Positions 8,025 through 17,359 are shown, counted from the first letter of the stretch. The stretch is DNA of 64,000 nt from an uncultured Lentisphaerota bacterium (GCA_903921725.1 CAIXRA010000006.1:62001-126000); one strand, 5' to 3'. Notes: a model not told the origin generated them from the letters alone. Program-made: numbers and translations.

Positions 8025-9137
8025 TCAGGCGTTTTCCAGTACCTTGCGGATCAGGTTCTCACGGGTTTCAATGCTCTCGGTGAGCTTGAGCTGGACTCGG
8101 GCGCGGTGGAGGTTCTGCCCTTCATAGCGCGTCTTGAAATAGACGTCGCCGGCGATGAAGTCGGCGAAGAAGCGCAGCCCCAGTTCGAATGTGATGAGGC
8201 GGATGGAGTCGTAGAGGTAGGCCTTGTCGGCGGGCGTGAGGAAATCACGGGCGTGAATCATGTAGCCCCGGATGATGGAGGCGCAAAGATCGGTGTCGAA
8301 GACGACGGAGCTGAGGTCCTTGGTCTCCTCGCCCGCGGGATTGCAGCAGGAACGGAGGCAGTCGCCGAAGTCGTAGTGAATCAGGCCGGGCTTGACGGTG
8401 TCGAGGTCCACGATGCAGGTGCCCTTGCCGGTGGCGTCGTCGATCATGATGTTGGCAATCTTCGGGTCGCCGTGGATCGGGCGCATCTGGAGTTCGCCCT
8501 TCTCCTTGGCATTTTCCAGAATGTGGCTCCATTCACGGCGCTGCTCGATAAACTTCAGGCAGTATTGGGCTTCGGAGACGCTGTTCAGGCGCGCCTGCCC
8601 CTCCGCCGTCTTCAGCGCATCGTCAAGCTTCTGGAAATAGGAGGGGGTGATGTGGAAGCCGGGAAGGGAGTCGTGAAGATCGGCCGTTGGCACGTCGCTG
8701 ATGAGCCGCTGGAACTGGCCGAGGACGATGCCCGCCTCGCAGGCATGCTCCAGCCCCTGCACATGCTCGTAGGAATGCGCCGACGCGATGAGGGAGATGG
8801 CGCGCCAGTATTCTTCGTCACCGTCCACCGCGTAGTCGAGGCCGCCCTTGGCGCGGATGATGCGCGGGAGCTGCCAGATGCGGTCGGCACGGTCAGCCTC
8901 ATCCTCCAGCTGCTTGTGGACATGGCCGGTGATGACGCGCAGGTTCTCCATGATGAAATCGGGCCGCGGGAAGACGCGCTTGTTGATGCGCTGGAGGATG
9001 AACCGTTCCTCGGAGAAGGTGGTGCGGAAAATGGCCGTGTAGGTGTCGTTCACGTTGCCGCTGCCCGTGGACTCCACGGTGACCAGGCGCCCGGCCACAT
9101 CGAACTTCTTCGCCATCAAGGCTGCTTTCATATCCAT
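8025..9137 (-). CDS. Aminoglycoside-phosphotransferase-fold small-molecule kinase (NahK-like)
   Basis: The 370-residue product has the APH/choline-kinase fold motifs: HGDPKIANIM at residues 222-231 (catalytic Asp224 and Asn229) and metal-binding DLD at 244-246. An N-terminal glycine loop TGSGNVND lies near 24-31. Antibiotic resistance is not implied. The overall pattern resembles N-acetylhexosamine 1-kinases and related kinases of gut bacteria, and a GH20 hexosaminidase occurs elsewhere in the window, but the substrate is inferred. The chosen ATG follows AAGGGAAT; in-frame sequence further upstream is not supported. It is a single gene ended by a strong terminator. Confidence 0.75.
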   Translation of the reverse strand: MDMKAALMAKKFDVAGRLVTVESTGSGNVNDTYTAIFRTTFSEERFILQRINKRVFPRPDFIMENLRVITGHVHKQLEDEADRADRIWQLPRIIRAKGGLDYAVDGDEEYWRAISLIASAHSYEHVQGLEHACEAGIVLGQFQRLISDVPTADLHDSLPGFHITPSYFQKLDDALKTAEGQARLNSVSEAQYCLKFIEQRREWSHILENAKEKGELQMRPIHGDPKIANIMIDDATGKGTCIVDLDTVKPGLIHYDFGDCLRSCCNPAGEETKDLSSVVFDTDLCASIIRGYMIHARDFLTPADKAYLYDSIRLITFELGLRFFADFIAGDVYFKTRYEGQNLHRARVQLKLTESIETRENLIRKVLENA

Positions 9138-9319
9138 ATTCCCTTCGGATTGGGACAAATGCTCACCGTCACAACGCCCGGCTACAACCAGCGTGGACGG
9201 CATTACCGTAACACGCACGGATTCTTTTTCAATCCCGCCCCCGCATGCGGGTCCGCGCAAGGCATGCCCCCTTCACGCCAGGACCGGAAGAAGCACCGCG
9301 GGGCTTCAGCCCGCGCCCC

Positions 9320-10471
9320 CTAGCGCGCCTTCACCCGCCACCGCGCCGCCGCGCCGGGCCGGGCCGCCGGACGGCACGACAGGCTCGGGTGCGGCGGCAT
9401 GCCGGGAATCACGCGGCGCAGCTCCTCCTCGGCCAAGAGTTCCGGATAAAGGCAGAGGCCGGCGAGGAAACAGCCCCCGCACCGGGGCCCGATGGGGCGG
9501 CAGATCTGCTGCCCGTGCTGGACGAGCTGCGCGTTGACCGGGCTCCAGTATTCCGGCGGCAATACCTCGCGGAGTTCGCACTCCGTCTCGTCCGGCGTGC
9601 GGCTCCTCACCAGCCCCCAGCGGTTGGTGATCCGGTGGACATGCGTGTCCACGCAGATGGCGTCAAGATGAAACGCAAACGAGCGCACCAAGTTCGCCGT
9701 CTTCCGCCCCACCCCCGGCAGCGTCAGCAGTTCGTCAATCTCCGCCGGAGTCTCTCCGTCGAACCGCGCCAGGAGCTGCCGCGCGATCTCAATGATCCCG
9801 ACCGCCTTGCGCCGGAACATGCCGACCGGAAAGATCAGTTTTTCCACGACGGCGGGGTCGGCCCCGGCCAGCTGTTGCGGAGTCCGCGCGACGGCGAAGA
9901 GCCGTTCCGCCGCGGCGTCGGTCACCGGATCCTGCGTGCGCAGCGAGAGGATGCACTTGATGAGCGCCTGGAACGGGTCACGGTCCCACAACGCGTGGTT
10001 CTCGTAGTGCGCGCCGAGACGGCGGAAGATTTCGTCCAGTTGCGGCCGCACCCCCGATGCCAGCAGCGAACCGGTCGGCGTCGCCGGGAAGCGGAACAGG
10101 TGCGTCGGGCATTTGCAGTCGCTGCACCCGAACCCCGGCACCGGCTCCGCCCCGCGCCACGCCGCAACCGCCGCCGCGGCGGCGCACTCGGACAGATCCG
10201 TTTCTTGTTTCGTGTTGCGTGTTTCGTGTTGCGAAGCCCGCATAAACTGCACATCCACGACCTCGCCATTGGCGAGCAACGCGTCGATATGCCAGTGCCG
10301 CACCCGCGAAGTCCGCAGGTGCCGCCCGACGCGCGCCTCCAGCCCGCCCAGCGCGCTGCCGACGTAGACATACCAGCCCGTGGCGAACCGATGCTTCGTT
10401 CCGCCGTATGCCAACGCCGCCGGCCGCGCCAGCCGGAGGGTCAACGCATAGATTCCTGGAGTTTGCGACAT
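9320..10471 (-). CDS. nth: DUF123 (GIY-YIG-like) domain fused to endonuclease III
   Basis: Residues 1-130 form a DUF123 domain, with WYVYVGSA, a HWHIDALL segment and the ending GFGCSDCKCPTHLF. Residues about 145-345 form endonuclease III, a base excision repair DNA glycosylase/AP lyase: helix-hairpin-helix LPGVGRKTANLV with catalytic Lys257, Asp275 in VDTHVHR, and a 4Fe-4S motif Cys324-X6-Cys-X2-Cys-X5-Cys340. Both halves look intact. Residues about 79-92 are encoded by a 7-bp word repeat inserted in frame in the DUF123 part. The ribosome binding site is weak. Confidence 0.9.
   Translation of the reverse strand: MSQTPGIYALTLRLARPAALAYGGTKHRFATGWYVYVGSALGGLEARVGRHLRTSRVRHWHIDALLANGEVVDVQFMRASQHETRNTKQETDLSECAAAAAVAAWRGAEPVPGFGCSDCKCPTHLFRFPATPTGSLLASGVRPQLDEIFRRLGAHYENHALWDRDPFQALIKCILSLRTQDPVTDAAAERLFAVARTPQQLAGADPAVVEKLIFPVGMFRRKAVGIIEIARQLLARFDGETPAEIDELLTLPGVGRKTANLVRSFAFHLDAICVDTHVHRITNRWGLVRSRTPDETECELREVLPPEYWSPVNAQLVQHGQQICRPIGPRCGGCFLAGLCLYPELLAEEELRRVIPGMPPHPSLSCRPAARPGAAARWRVKAR
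10208..10235. repeat. 7-bp tandem words (TTTCGTG/TTGCGTG) inside the nth fusion
   Basis: Four 7-bp units alternate TTTCGTG and TTGCGTG within the DUF123 part of the endonuclease III fusion. The complement (CACGCAA) recurs at 14746-14775. Confidence 0.85.
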
Positions 10472-10602
10472 CGTCCGTCTTCATGCCCCGCACGGCTTGC
10501 CTGAACGGAAAAACCGGCGGCCATGCCGGAGGATAGCCCGCCGAGGCTGTTACTGTACCCGTGCAGTCCGCGCCCGCAACCACGCGTGGCCGCCGGAACG
10601 CG

Positions 10603-12804
10603 TCAGAACTTCGCGTCCAGGCTGAGAATCAGGCTGCGGCCGGACTCGTTCGAACCGGAGCCGACAATGCGGTAGTCCGTGTCGAAGAGGTTCTCCAGCG
10701 CGGCTGTGACGCGGATGTCCGGCGTGATCTTGTAGCCGGCGCGGAGCGTGAACAGCTCGTAGCCAGGCGTCCCGTCCGGCGGAAACCGCTGGGTGTCGGC
10801 GCGGTCGGAGGCGGACATGCGGTCCTGGCGCTTGGCCGCCGTCCCGCTCAATTCGACGAAAAATTTTCGGTTCCAGCAGAGCGGCTCGAATCGGACGCCG
10901 CCGTTCACCGTGGCCGGCATCAGGCGGCTGATGGGTTCGCGCTCCTTGACCGTGGCGGAGGTCGGGTATCCGTCCACGGCGCCCTGCATCCAGGTTGTGT
11001 TGGCAAACAGCGTCCACTCCTCCGTCGCACGGAATTCGCCGCCGAGCTCGAAGCCCTCGATGTATCCGGTGCCGGCATTCTTCTTCGCGACCTCCTTGTT
11101 CCCGGCGATGATCACGCCGGTGGGCGCGCGGACAATCATGTCCCGGATCTCCGTGCGGAAGAACGCCAGCTCGCCGCTCCAGCGCGTGAACTCCGCCTTG
11201 ACCCCCGCCTCATAGGTCAGGAAATGTTCCGGCTCCAGGCCGGGGCTTGGCGTCTCCAGCTCGTTGGTGCGGGCGATGTCGTAGCGGGTCAGGTCGGAGA
11301 GGTTCGGGCTGCGGAAGCTCTGGCCGACGCCGCCGAACAGGCGCCAGTGCCGCTCCTCGTCCACGGCGTACATCAGGCGGGACTGCCCGGTGAGCGCGCC
11401 CCAGCTGTCGTCCATCGCCGTCACCGCGCCGCTGACCGGATCCTTGACCCGTCCGGCGGCGGCCTGCGCATGGTCATAGCGTGCGCCGAGGGTCAGTTCC
11501 CAACGCTCCCCGAGCGGGATCACGTCCTGCACGAAAAGTCCGGTCGTCGCATAGGAGGCGTCGTCCGCAACCGGCCCCTGGATGTCGATGCTCTTCAGCG
11601 TCCCCGATGGCCGATTGTAGGTCCGCTTGTAGGAGGAGACGCCGTCATGGTAATATTCCACGCCGTAGGTCCACCGGCCGACCGGCGAGGCGGACTCCAG
11701 CGCCAGGCTCAGCCCCAGCGTGCCGACGTCATACCCCTGGTATTCGGTCGTGGGATAAGTGGCTCCGCTCTTCTTGATCCGCGTCTCGTCCTCCCACATG
11801 CCCTGCCAGGAGACGGTGGCGTGGATGGCGTCGACCACGCCGCCGAGATTCACCGCGTCATATTTCAGATAGGTCAGCTCGCGCTTTTCGTCGAATGAAT
11901 CCTGCAGGTCAGTCCCGACCGTGCTCCCCTCCCAGCTTTCACCGTAGAGAGTGCGGTGGGCGCGCCACAGATCGTTCTGCGACGCCCGCATGTGGGCCAG
12001 GGTCAGTTTCTGGTCCTGCGTCAACAGGTACTCGAGTTTGAGGTCGCCGTCCTGCTCGTCATAGCCGGTTTTCCGCTGCAGTCCCGTGCCGCCGCCGGCG
12101 CGCAGGTCGTTGAAATCCTTCCAGGTGTACCCGACCTGGTAGCCGAGCCGGTTGTTGATGTTGCCGGAAACCTCGCCGCGGCCGACGAATGAATGGTCCG
12201 CCGAACTGTAGCGCGTCCACACATGCCGCTCCCAGGCGTTCGCCTCCACGCCGGCGCCGAGCTTCGGGCTGCGGGTAATGGCGTTGACCGTGCCGCCGAC
12301 GGCATCGCTGCCGTACATCACCGAGCCCGGCCCCTTGACCAGCTCCAGACGGTCCAGCGCCCATGGGTCGACCAGCGACCAATACTGGTTCGGCCCGTCG
12401 CGAAAGGTGGAGTTGTTGAAGCGGATGCCGTCCACCAGCAGCAGGTTGCGGAAGCCGGTGAAGCCGCGGATGTAGGGGGAGGTCCAGCCGACGCTCGTCT
12501 TCTGCAACAGCACGCCCGGCTGCCCGCGGAGAGCTTCCGGCATGCTGCCGGCCATCATCTCATTGACAATCCGGGCGGACGGGATGGCGGTTGCCGAATT
12601 CGGCAGGTCCTTCACGCTGCACCCGGCGCGGGTGGCCGTGACCACCACCTCGTCCAGCGCACGCTGGGCGGCGGCCGGTTTCACCGGCGCGCCCGCCGGT
12701 TTTGCCGACGCCGAAGCCTCCGGCTCCGCGCCCCAGCCGCCGCAGGCCAGAAAACACACCGCCGCCACACCCGCCGCAAGATGCCCGTTGCACACACCCA
12801 TCAT
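10603..12804 (-). CDS. TonB-dependent outer-membrane receptor
   Basis: The 733-residue receptor has a signal peptide (MMGVCNGHLAAGVAAVCFLA), a TonB-box-like DEVVVTA, and a plug domain with YIRGFTGFRNLLLVDGIRF and LELVKGPGSVMYGSDAVGG. A long beta-barrel ends in the expected aromatic residue (LSLDAKF). Such receptors import metal chelates, corrinoids or glycans using the ExbB/ExbD/TonB motor; one such motor is encoded at 57644-59937. The start at 12804 is fixed by AAGGA six bases upstream. The substrate is unknown; cobalamin would fit the B12-dependent mutase in this window, but I see no cobalamin riboswitch. Confidence 0.92.
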   Translation of the reverse strand: MMGVCNGHLAAGVAAVCFLACGGWGAEPEASASAKPAGAPVKPAAAQRALDEVVVTATRAGCSVKDLPNSATAIPSARIVNEMMAGSMPEALRGQPGVLLQKTSVGWTSPYIRGFTGFRNLLLVDGIRFNNSTFRDGPNQYWSLVDPWALDRLELVKGPGSVMYGSDAVGGTVNAITRSPKLGAGVEANAWERHVWTRYSSADHSFVGRGEVSGNINNRLGYQVGYTWKDFNDLRAGGGTGLQRKTGYDEQDGDLKLEYLLTQDQKLTLAHMRASQNDLWRAHRTLYGESWEGSTVGTDLQDSFDEKRELTYLKYDAVNLGGVVDAIHATVSWQGMWEDETRIKKSGATYPTTEYQGYDVGTLGLSLALESASPVGRWTYGVEYYHDGVSSYKRTYNRPSGTLKSIDIQGPVADDASYATTGLFVQDVIPLGERWELTLGARYDHAQAAAGRVKDPVSGAVTAMDDSWGALTGQSRLMYAVDEERHWRLFGGVGQSFRSPNLSDLTRYDIARTNELETPSPGLEPEHFLTYEAGVKAEFTRWSGELAFFRTEIRDMIVRAPTGVIIAGNKEVAKKNAGTGYIEGFELGGEFRATEEWTLFANTTWMQGAVDGYPTSATVKEREPISRLMPATVNGGVRFEPLCWNRKFFVELSGTAAKRQDRMSASDRADTQRFPPDGTPGYELFTLRAGYKITPDIRVTAALENLFDTDYRIVGSGSNESGRSLILSLDAKF

Positions 12805-13169
12805 CTGTTGTCCTTCCGCACAGTTGGTGACACCCGTGAAAAACCCGCTACCGAAAAGTGAAAGGGGTTTAAGCAAAGTCCATGCCCCGGACAAACCAAT
12901 CCGCACATGATGCTGCGCCTCATAATCTTGCAAAAAATAACCCCGCCACGGCGGCGCCGGCGCCGCCGCCCGGCCGCACCGCGCCGGGGCGCCGGAATGC
13001 CCGGCATGCACCAAAACGTTGCGGCCGCAGGCTGAGGCGGCCGTGCGGGAGGAACGCTCCGGCGGTTTCTGGACAGCCCCGCCGCGGCGTGTATAGTCTG
13101 GATGATTCTCGATGCCGTCCGCCTTGAGGCGGGTCGAGGTTCGCCGTCCAGCCCGGGGAGAACCGCCGC
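12805..13169. other. Divergent intergenic region, GC-rich palindrome
   Basis: This 365-base gap separates the TonB receptor (minus) from nfeD (plus). It contains an 18-bp perfect palindrome GGCGGCGCCGGCGCCGCC at 12950-12967 and a promoter-like pair before nfeD. I looked for a cobalamin riboswitch on the receptor side and found no B12-box-like element. Confidence 0.6.
13070..13097 (+). promoter_or_regulatory. Putative promoter of nfeD operon
   Basis: TGGACA (13070-13075) and TATAGT (13092-13097) are 16 bases apart. The -10 sequence is the same as in the GntR promoter at 7923. Confidence 0.5.
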
Positions 13170-14714
13170 ATGAACCGCCGCACCCTGCTCCTTCTCCTGT
13201 GCCTGCTCTGCCCCGCCCTCGCGCTCCGCGCCGCACAAACGTCGGCGACCGCCGCGGAGACGGCAAAAACAGCGGCGTCCGTCCCGGCCGCCGGGCCGCG
13301 GCAAACCCCCGAACCGGCGCATCCGGTGTACGGCCCGCTGAAACCGGGGGCGGCGGACAGTATCTACGTCATACCGGTCCACGGCCCGATGATGCGGAAC
13401 ACGCCGATGCTCTACACCTTCCGTCGCGCCTTCACGAATGCGGAGGAGATGCAGGCGCGGGTGATCATCCTCGACATCGACACCCCCGGCGGCGACATGG
13501 AAGTCATGAAGGAGATGATCGCCCTCGTCGAGGCCTCCAAAATCCCCGTCTTCGCCTACGTCAACAAGGAGGCGGAAAGCGCCGGCGCCATCCTCAGCCT
13601 CGCCACCAAGCGCATCTTCATGGCCCCCGGCGGCAGCATCGGCAGCGCGCTGGTGGTCACCGCCGGCCCGAACGGCATGCAATCCTTCGAGGGAGATGCC
13701 AAGGAAAAAATGAACTCCTACTCCCGTTCGCTGGCGCGGCGCCTGGCGCAGCAGAACGGACATTCCGAGGATGTGGCGATGGCGATGGTGGACATCTCGT
13801 GCGAAGTCCGCATCGGTGAACGGCTGGTCAACGACGACCAGCACCTGCTGAACCTGACCTCGAAGGAGGCCGTTGAAATCATCCCGCCGTGGACAAAGCC
13901 GCTCCTCGCCGAGGCGGAGATGGCGGATCTCCCCGCGCTCGCCAAACACCTCGGGATTGAAAACGCAGCCATCGTCCCGTACAAGGAATCGTCGGCCGAA
14001 CAGCTCGCGCGCATAATCTGCGCCATAGGCCCGGTTCTGCTGGCAATCGGCCTGCTCCTGATCTACATCGAGTTCAAGATCCCCGGCGTCATCCTGCCCG
14101 GAATCATCGGCGGCATCTGCCTGGCCGTCTATTTCTTCGGACACCATGTGGCCGGGCTCGCCGGCATGGAGGAAATCCTGCTCGTGCTGGCCGGACTGGC
14201 GCTGATTGCGCTGGAAATCTTCGTCTTCCCGACCGTCGGCGCGCTGGCCGTTCTCGGCATCCTCTGCGTCGCCATCGGCCTGCTGATGGGGCTCGTCCCC
14301 CGCATCCCCGCAACGCCTCCGGGGCTGACCGACCTCCACATTTCCATCGCCGAGTACATCGTGGCCGGCCTCCGAAAACTCTTCTTCTCCAGCTGCCTCA
14401 TCGCCACCGGCGTCTGGATCCTCTCCAAGATCCTGCCCAAGACGCCGATCTACGGCGCGCTGGTGCTCCAGAAGGAATTGAAGCAGGAGGACGGCTTCGT
14501 CTCGCACACCGCCGCGCGCTACGCCGGACTCGAAGGCTGCACCGGCAGCGCCGTCACGGGGCTGCGCCCGGCGGGCATCGCGGAAATCAACGGCAAACGC
14601 TGCGACGTCGTCAGCAGCGGCGACTTCATCCCCGCCGCCGCCCGCGTCCGCGTCATCCGCATCGAAGGCTCCCGCATCGTCGTCGAACCCTGCGACCCGA
14701 AACCGAAAACGTGA
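13170..14714 (+). CDS. nfeD: NfeD-type membrane-bound ClpP-class serine protease
   Basis: The 514-residue long-form NfeD has a signal peptide (residues 1-22), a ClpP-like domain with DIDTPGGDME and AESAGAILS (nucleophile Ser137; the Lys partner is probably Lys178 or Lys180), several transmembrane helices at about 280-430 and a C-terminal OB-fold NfeD domain (LRPAGIAEING). Family members act with stomatin-like proteins in membrane protein quality control; no stomatin gene is adjacent. The start has GGGGAGA upstream. Its stop overlaps the GTG start of the next gene (GTGA), indicating translational coupling. Confidence 0.93.
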   Translation: MNRRTLLLLLCLLCPALALRAAQTSATAAETAKTAASVPAAGPRQTPEPAHPVYGPLKPGAADSIYVIPVHGPMMRNTPMLYTFRRAFTNAEEMQARVIILDIDTPGGDMEVMKEMIALVEASKIPVFAYVNKEAESAGAILSLATKRIFMAPGGSIGSALVVTAGPNGMQSFEGDAKEKMNSYSRSLARRLAQQNGHSEDVAMAMVDISCEVRIGERLVNDDQHLLNLTSKEAVEIIPPWTKPLLAEAEMADLPALAKHLGIENAAIVPYKESSAEQLARIICAIGPVLLAIGLLLIYIEFKIPGVILPGIIGGICLAVYFFGHHVAGLAGMEEILLVLAGLALIALEIFVFPTVGALAVLGILCVAIGLLMGLVPRIPATPPGLTDLHISIAEYIVAGLRKLFFSSCLIATGVWILSKILPKTPIYGALVLQKELKQEDGFVSHTAARYAGLEGCTGSAVTGLRPAGIAEINGKRCDVVSSGDFIPAAARVRVIRIEGSRIVVEPCDPKPKT

Positions 14715-15745
14715 AACAGCCGGACTCCCGCCCCGCCATGCCCGACACGCAACACGCAACGCGCAACGCGCAACGTCCCGCCTCCCCCGCGTCTGGACTC
14801 CCAAGCCCATTCCCCGCCTGGGTGAAGACCGCTGGCGTTCTCGCCCCGGCCGGCGCCGTCACCCCCGAACGCCTGGACGCCGGCTGCCGCCAGCTTGAGG
14901 AATGGCGCCTGCGAGTGGTAGAGGGGGAAGGAGAAACGCGGCAGACACTGCCGCGGCTACAATCAACGCCGCACCGATTCTTCTCCGCGCCGGACGCCGC
15001 GCGGCTGGAGGCGCTGCACGCGCTGCTGCGGAATCCGCAGGCTGACGTGCTGCTGCCGCTGCGCGGCGGCTACGGCTGCGCCCGGCTGCTGGACGGCCTC
15101 GACCGCGACCTCGTCCGCCGCGCCAACAAGCCGCTGGTCGGCTACAGCGACATCACCGCCCTGCACCTCGCCTTCTTCGCCTGCGGCGTCCGCAACGGCC
15201 TCTCCGGCCCGATGCCCGGCGTGGAGTTCGCCCGCGACCTTCCGGATACGCCCGGCGCACGGGACGGCCTCGCGTTCACCGTACGCTCCTTCGCAGAGGC
15301 GTGGACGCCGCGCGCGTCCGTCTCCCTGCCGCCCGGCACGCGCCTCGAGGTGCTCCGGGCCGGCCGCGCGCAGGCGCCGGTCATCCCGGTCAACCTGACC
15401 GTCCTGCTCACGCTCGCCGGGACGCGGCACATGCCGGACCTCACAGGCACGATCCTGGTGGTGGAGGATGTCAACGAGCCGGCGCACGCCGTGGACCGCG
15501 ACCTGAACCATCTCCGCCAGCTCGGCGTGCTGGAGCGCCTGGCGGGGCTCATTTTCGGACGTTTCAGCAAGGCGGAGGACGCACAGTGGCTGCCGGAAAT
15601 CTTTGCGGAGTACGCGGGCTTTGTCGACGGCCCGGTCGTCGGCGGCTTCCCGTACGGCCATGAACTGCCGCTGGTGACGGTTCCCGTCGGCCGCACCGCC
15701 ACGCTGGAAGCGGCGCCGGACGGAACGGTGTCCGTCGCTTGGTAG
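14711..15745 (+). CDS. ldcA: LD-carboxypeptidase (peptidase family S66)
   Basis: This cytoplasmic serine peptidase removes the terminal D-Ala from murein tetrapeptides during cell-wall recycling, or acts on related peptides (MccF-like). Nucleophile Ser146 lies in GYSDIT; the charge-relay Glu is in VVEDVNEP and the His in GGFPYGHELP. The ordinary start of the domain is at about residue 38 (VKTAGVLAPAG). The first 30 residues are encoded partly by a 7-bp CACGCAA repeat and look like an accretion. The GTG overlaps the nfeD stop; an ATG nine codons later is possible. Confidence 0.9.
   Translation: MKQPDSRPAMPDTQHATRNAQRPASPASGLPSPFPAWVKTAGVLAPAGAVTPERLDAGCRQLEEWRLRVVEGEGETRQTLPRLQSTPHRFFSAPDAARLEALHALLRNPQADVLLPLRGGYGCARLLDGLDRDLVRRANKPLVGYSDITALHLAFFACGVRNGLSGPMPGVEFARDLPDTPGARDGLAFTVRSFAEAWTPRASVSLPPGTRLEVLRAGRAQAPVIPVNLTVLLTLAGTRHMPDLTGTILVVEDVNEPAHAVDRDLNHLRQLGVLERLAGLIFGRFSKAEDAQWLPEIFAEYAGFVDGPVVGGFPYGHELPLVTVPVGRTATLEAAPDGTVSVAW
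14746..14775. repeat. 7-bp tandem words (CACGCAA/CGCGCAA) at the start of ldcA
   Basis: Four 7-bp units encode residues about 13-22 of the LD-carboxypeptidase N-terminal extension. They are the reverse complement of the words in the nth fusion at 10208-10235. Confidence 0.85.
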
Positions 15746-15762
15746 GCAAGGAGTTGTGTGTC

Positions 15763-16266
15763 ATGCGAAAAATGCCGTTGCCCGCCCTGCTCCTTGCGCT
15801 GTTTGCCGTGATCTTTCTGGGCTCGCTGGCCGTTGCCGCGGTGCAGATGCCGGAGCGCGTGGCGACGCATTTCAACGCCGCTGGTAACCCGAACGGCTGG
15901 ATGAGCCTCCGCCAGCACCTGCTGATCCTCGGCATCGGGGGGACCCTCCTGCCGGCAATCCTGGCCACGGCCTTCTACGGCCTTCGCTTCACCCGCGCAG
16001 AACGCCTGCGCATCCCGAACCGGGAGCACTGGCTCGCCCCCGAACGCAGGGCGGAGACGTTCGCCTGGCTTTTCCGGCACGCGCTGTGGTTCGACTGCCT
16101 TTGGCTCGCCTTCTTCACCGCCATCGGCCTGCTGATCCTGCAGGCCAACACCGTCCACCCGCCGCGCCTCGCGCCGGGGCCGTCGCTCGCGCTGGGGGCC
16201 GGCTTCACCGCCGGTGTCATCCTCTGGGGCGTCTGCATGATCCGCCGTTTTATGAAGAGGAAATGA
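15763..16266 (+). CDS. DUF1648-type small membrane protein
   Basis: The 167-residue protein has an N-terminal transmembrane helix followed by VATHFNAAGNPNGWM, the hallmark of DUF1648 (as in SdpI-type proteins), and about three more hydrophobic segments ending in a basic tail. Its function in this setting is unknown. ATG at 15763 follows AAGGAG by nine bases; an in-frame start eight codons earlier is less likely. It sits between the LD-carboxypeptidase and metalloprotease genes and is probably cotranscribed with both. Confidence 0.8.
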   Translation: MRKMPLPALLLALFAVIFLGSLAVAAVQMPERVATHFNAAGNPNGWMSLRQHLLILGIGGTLLPAILATAFYGLRFTRAERLRIPNREHWLAPERRAETFAWLFRHALWFDCLWLAFFTAIGLLILQANTVHPPRLAPGPSLALGAGFTAGVILWGVCMIRRFMKRK

Positions 16267-16269
16267 GCC

Positions 16270-17292
16270 GTGGCCGCCGCACGTTCCATATTTTTTGCCG
16301 CGGCCGCCTGCGCCGCCCTCGCCGCCGCCGGTGCGGAATCCGCAGCCGCGCCTCCGCCTGCCGCCTCCGCGGCTGCGCGGGGCGATGAATTGCGGGAACT
16401 GATGGACCACGAGGACTACGCCCGCGCAGAACCCATCATCAGGGACGCGCTCGCCAGCCTGCACGGCGCCCAGGGCCTCATCTTCTACAAGACGGACCGC
16501 CTGGCTGAGGCCGTTGCGGAGTGGGAAACTTCGCTGAAGCTGGATTCCGGAAACGCCGAAGTCAAAAAACTGCTGGATGTGGCACGGAAGGAACTCGCCG
16601 CCGAGAAAGGCCGGCGCCGCGAGGTCTGCGAGCATTTCATCATCCAATACGAGGCGGGCGCCCGCGCCGACCAAATCGCCAACCTCCGCGCCGCCCTGGC
16701 GGTGGTGCGCCGCGACGCCTGCCAGCGCTTCCTGGCCTGGCCCGCGGAAAAGTTCACGGTGATCCTCTACAGCTCCGACCAGTACCAATACGACCTCAAG
16801 CGCCCCTCCTGGAGCGCCGCCGATTATGACGGCAAGATCCGCCTGCGCGGAAGCAAAATCCTCGACAGCCGCGAAGAGCTCGCCGCCCTGCTCACCCACG
16901 AATACGCCCACGCCCTGATCTTCCGGACCTTCGGATCCAGGATTCCCGTCTGGCTCAATGAAGGGCTTGCCCAAAACGCACGCCCGGACGCCGCACCCGA
17001 GCCGGATGCGCTCAAGCAGTGGAACGCCACGGACAAAAAGACGCTTCCCGCGCCCTGGACGCTCGGCCGCGGCTTCGAGGCGACGGCAACAGGGAACCAG
17101 GCGCGGGCGGCCTATCTGGAATCAAAGTTCTTCGTGCGCTGGCTGCTCGAGCGCTACGACATCATGGTCATCACCCGCTGGGGCAGGGAACTCGCCGCGG
17201 GCAAGACCATCGACCAGGCAACCGCCACTGTTTTCGCCATGTCAGCCGACCAGCTTTTTAGCGCCTGGAAGGAATCAATGGAAACGAAATGA
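16270..17292 (+). CDS. Exported peptidase-MA-like zinc metalloprotease with TPR segment
   Basis: The 340-residue product has a GTG start three bases after the preceding stop, an Ala-rich signal peptide and a TPR-like region (about 40-110). The gluzincin motif HEYAH (His210, Glu211, His214) has its third ligand Glu231 in WLNEGLA. This pattern matches the peptidase MA / DUF1570-like group. The substrate is unknown. It closes the nfeD-ldcA-DUF1648 run and faces the convergent secreted-protein gene; no terminator is visible in the 67-base gap. Confidence 0.8.
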   Translation: MAAARSIFFAAAACAALAAAGAESAAAPPPAASAAARGDELRELMDHEDYARAEPIIRDALASLHGAQGLIFYKTDRLAEAVAEWETSLKLDSGNAEVKKLLDVARKELAAEKGRRREVCEHFIIQYEAGARADQIANLRAALAVVRRDACQRFLAWPAEKFTVILYSSDQYQYDLKRPSWSAADYDGKIRLRGSKILDSREELAALLTHEYAHALIFRTFGSRIPVWLNEGLAQNARPDAAPEPDALKQWNATDKKTLPAPWTLGRGFEATATGNQARAAYLESKFFVRWLLERYDIMVITRWGRELAAGKTIDQATATVFAMSADQLFSAWKESMETK

Positions 17293-17359
17293 GCCGCCCG
17301 CAACACGCATGAGGCGGCGGACGCGGCACGGCGGAATCCGGGTTCAGGAAACAGCCGGC

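Noticed and set aside
8025..9137. Aminoglycoside resistance gene
   Set aside because: The kinase fold is shared with many metabolic kinases; the sequence pattern is closer to sugar kinases and nothing indicates resistance.
12950..12967. 18-bp GC palindrome as an operator
   Set aside because: Composition in this region is almost all G and C, so a palindrome of this kind can arise easily; no second copy near either gene start was found.
12805..13169. Possible cobalamin riboswitch before the TonB receptor
   Set aside because: The leader has hairpins, but no GCCACTG-like B12 box or the other conserved riboswitch segments could be found on the minus strand.
13112..13819. Open frames overlapping nfeD in other frames
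   Set aside because: Arg/Gly/Ala-rich composition and no motifs; they are frame shadows of the NfeD protease.
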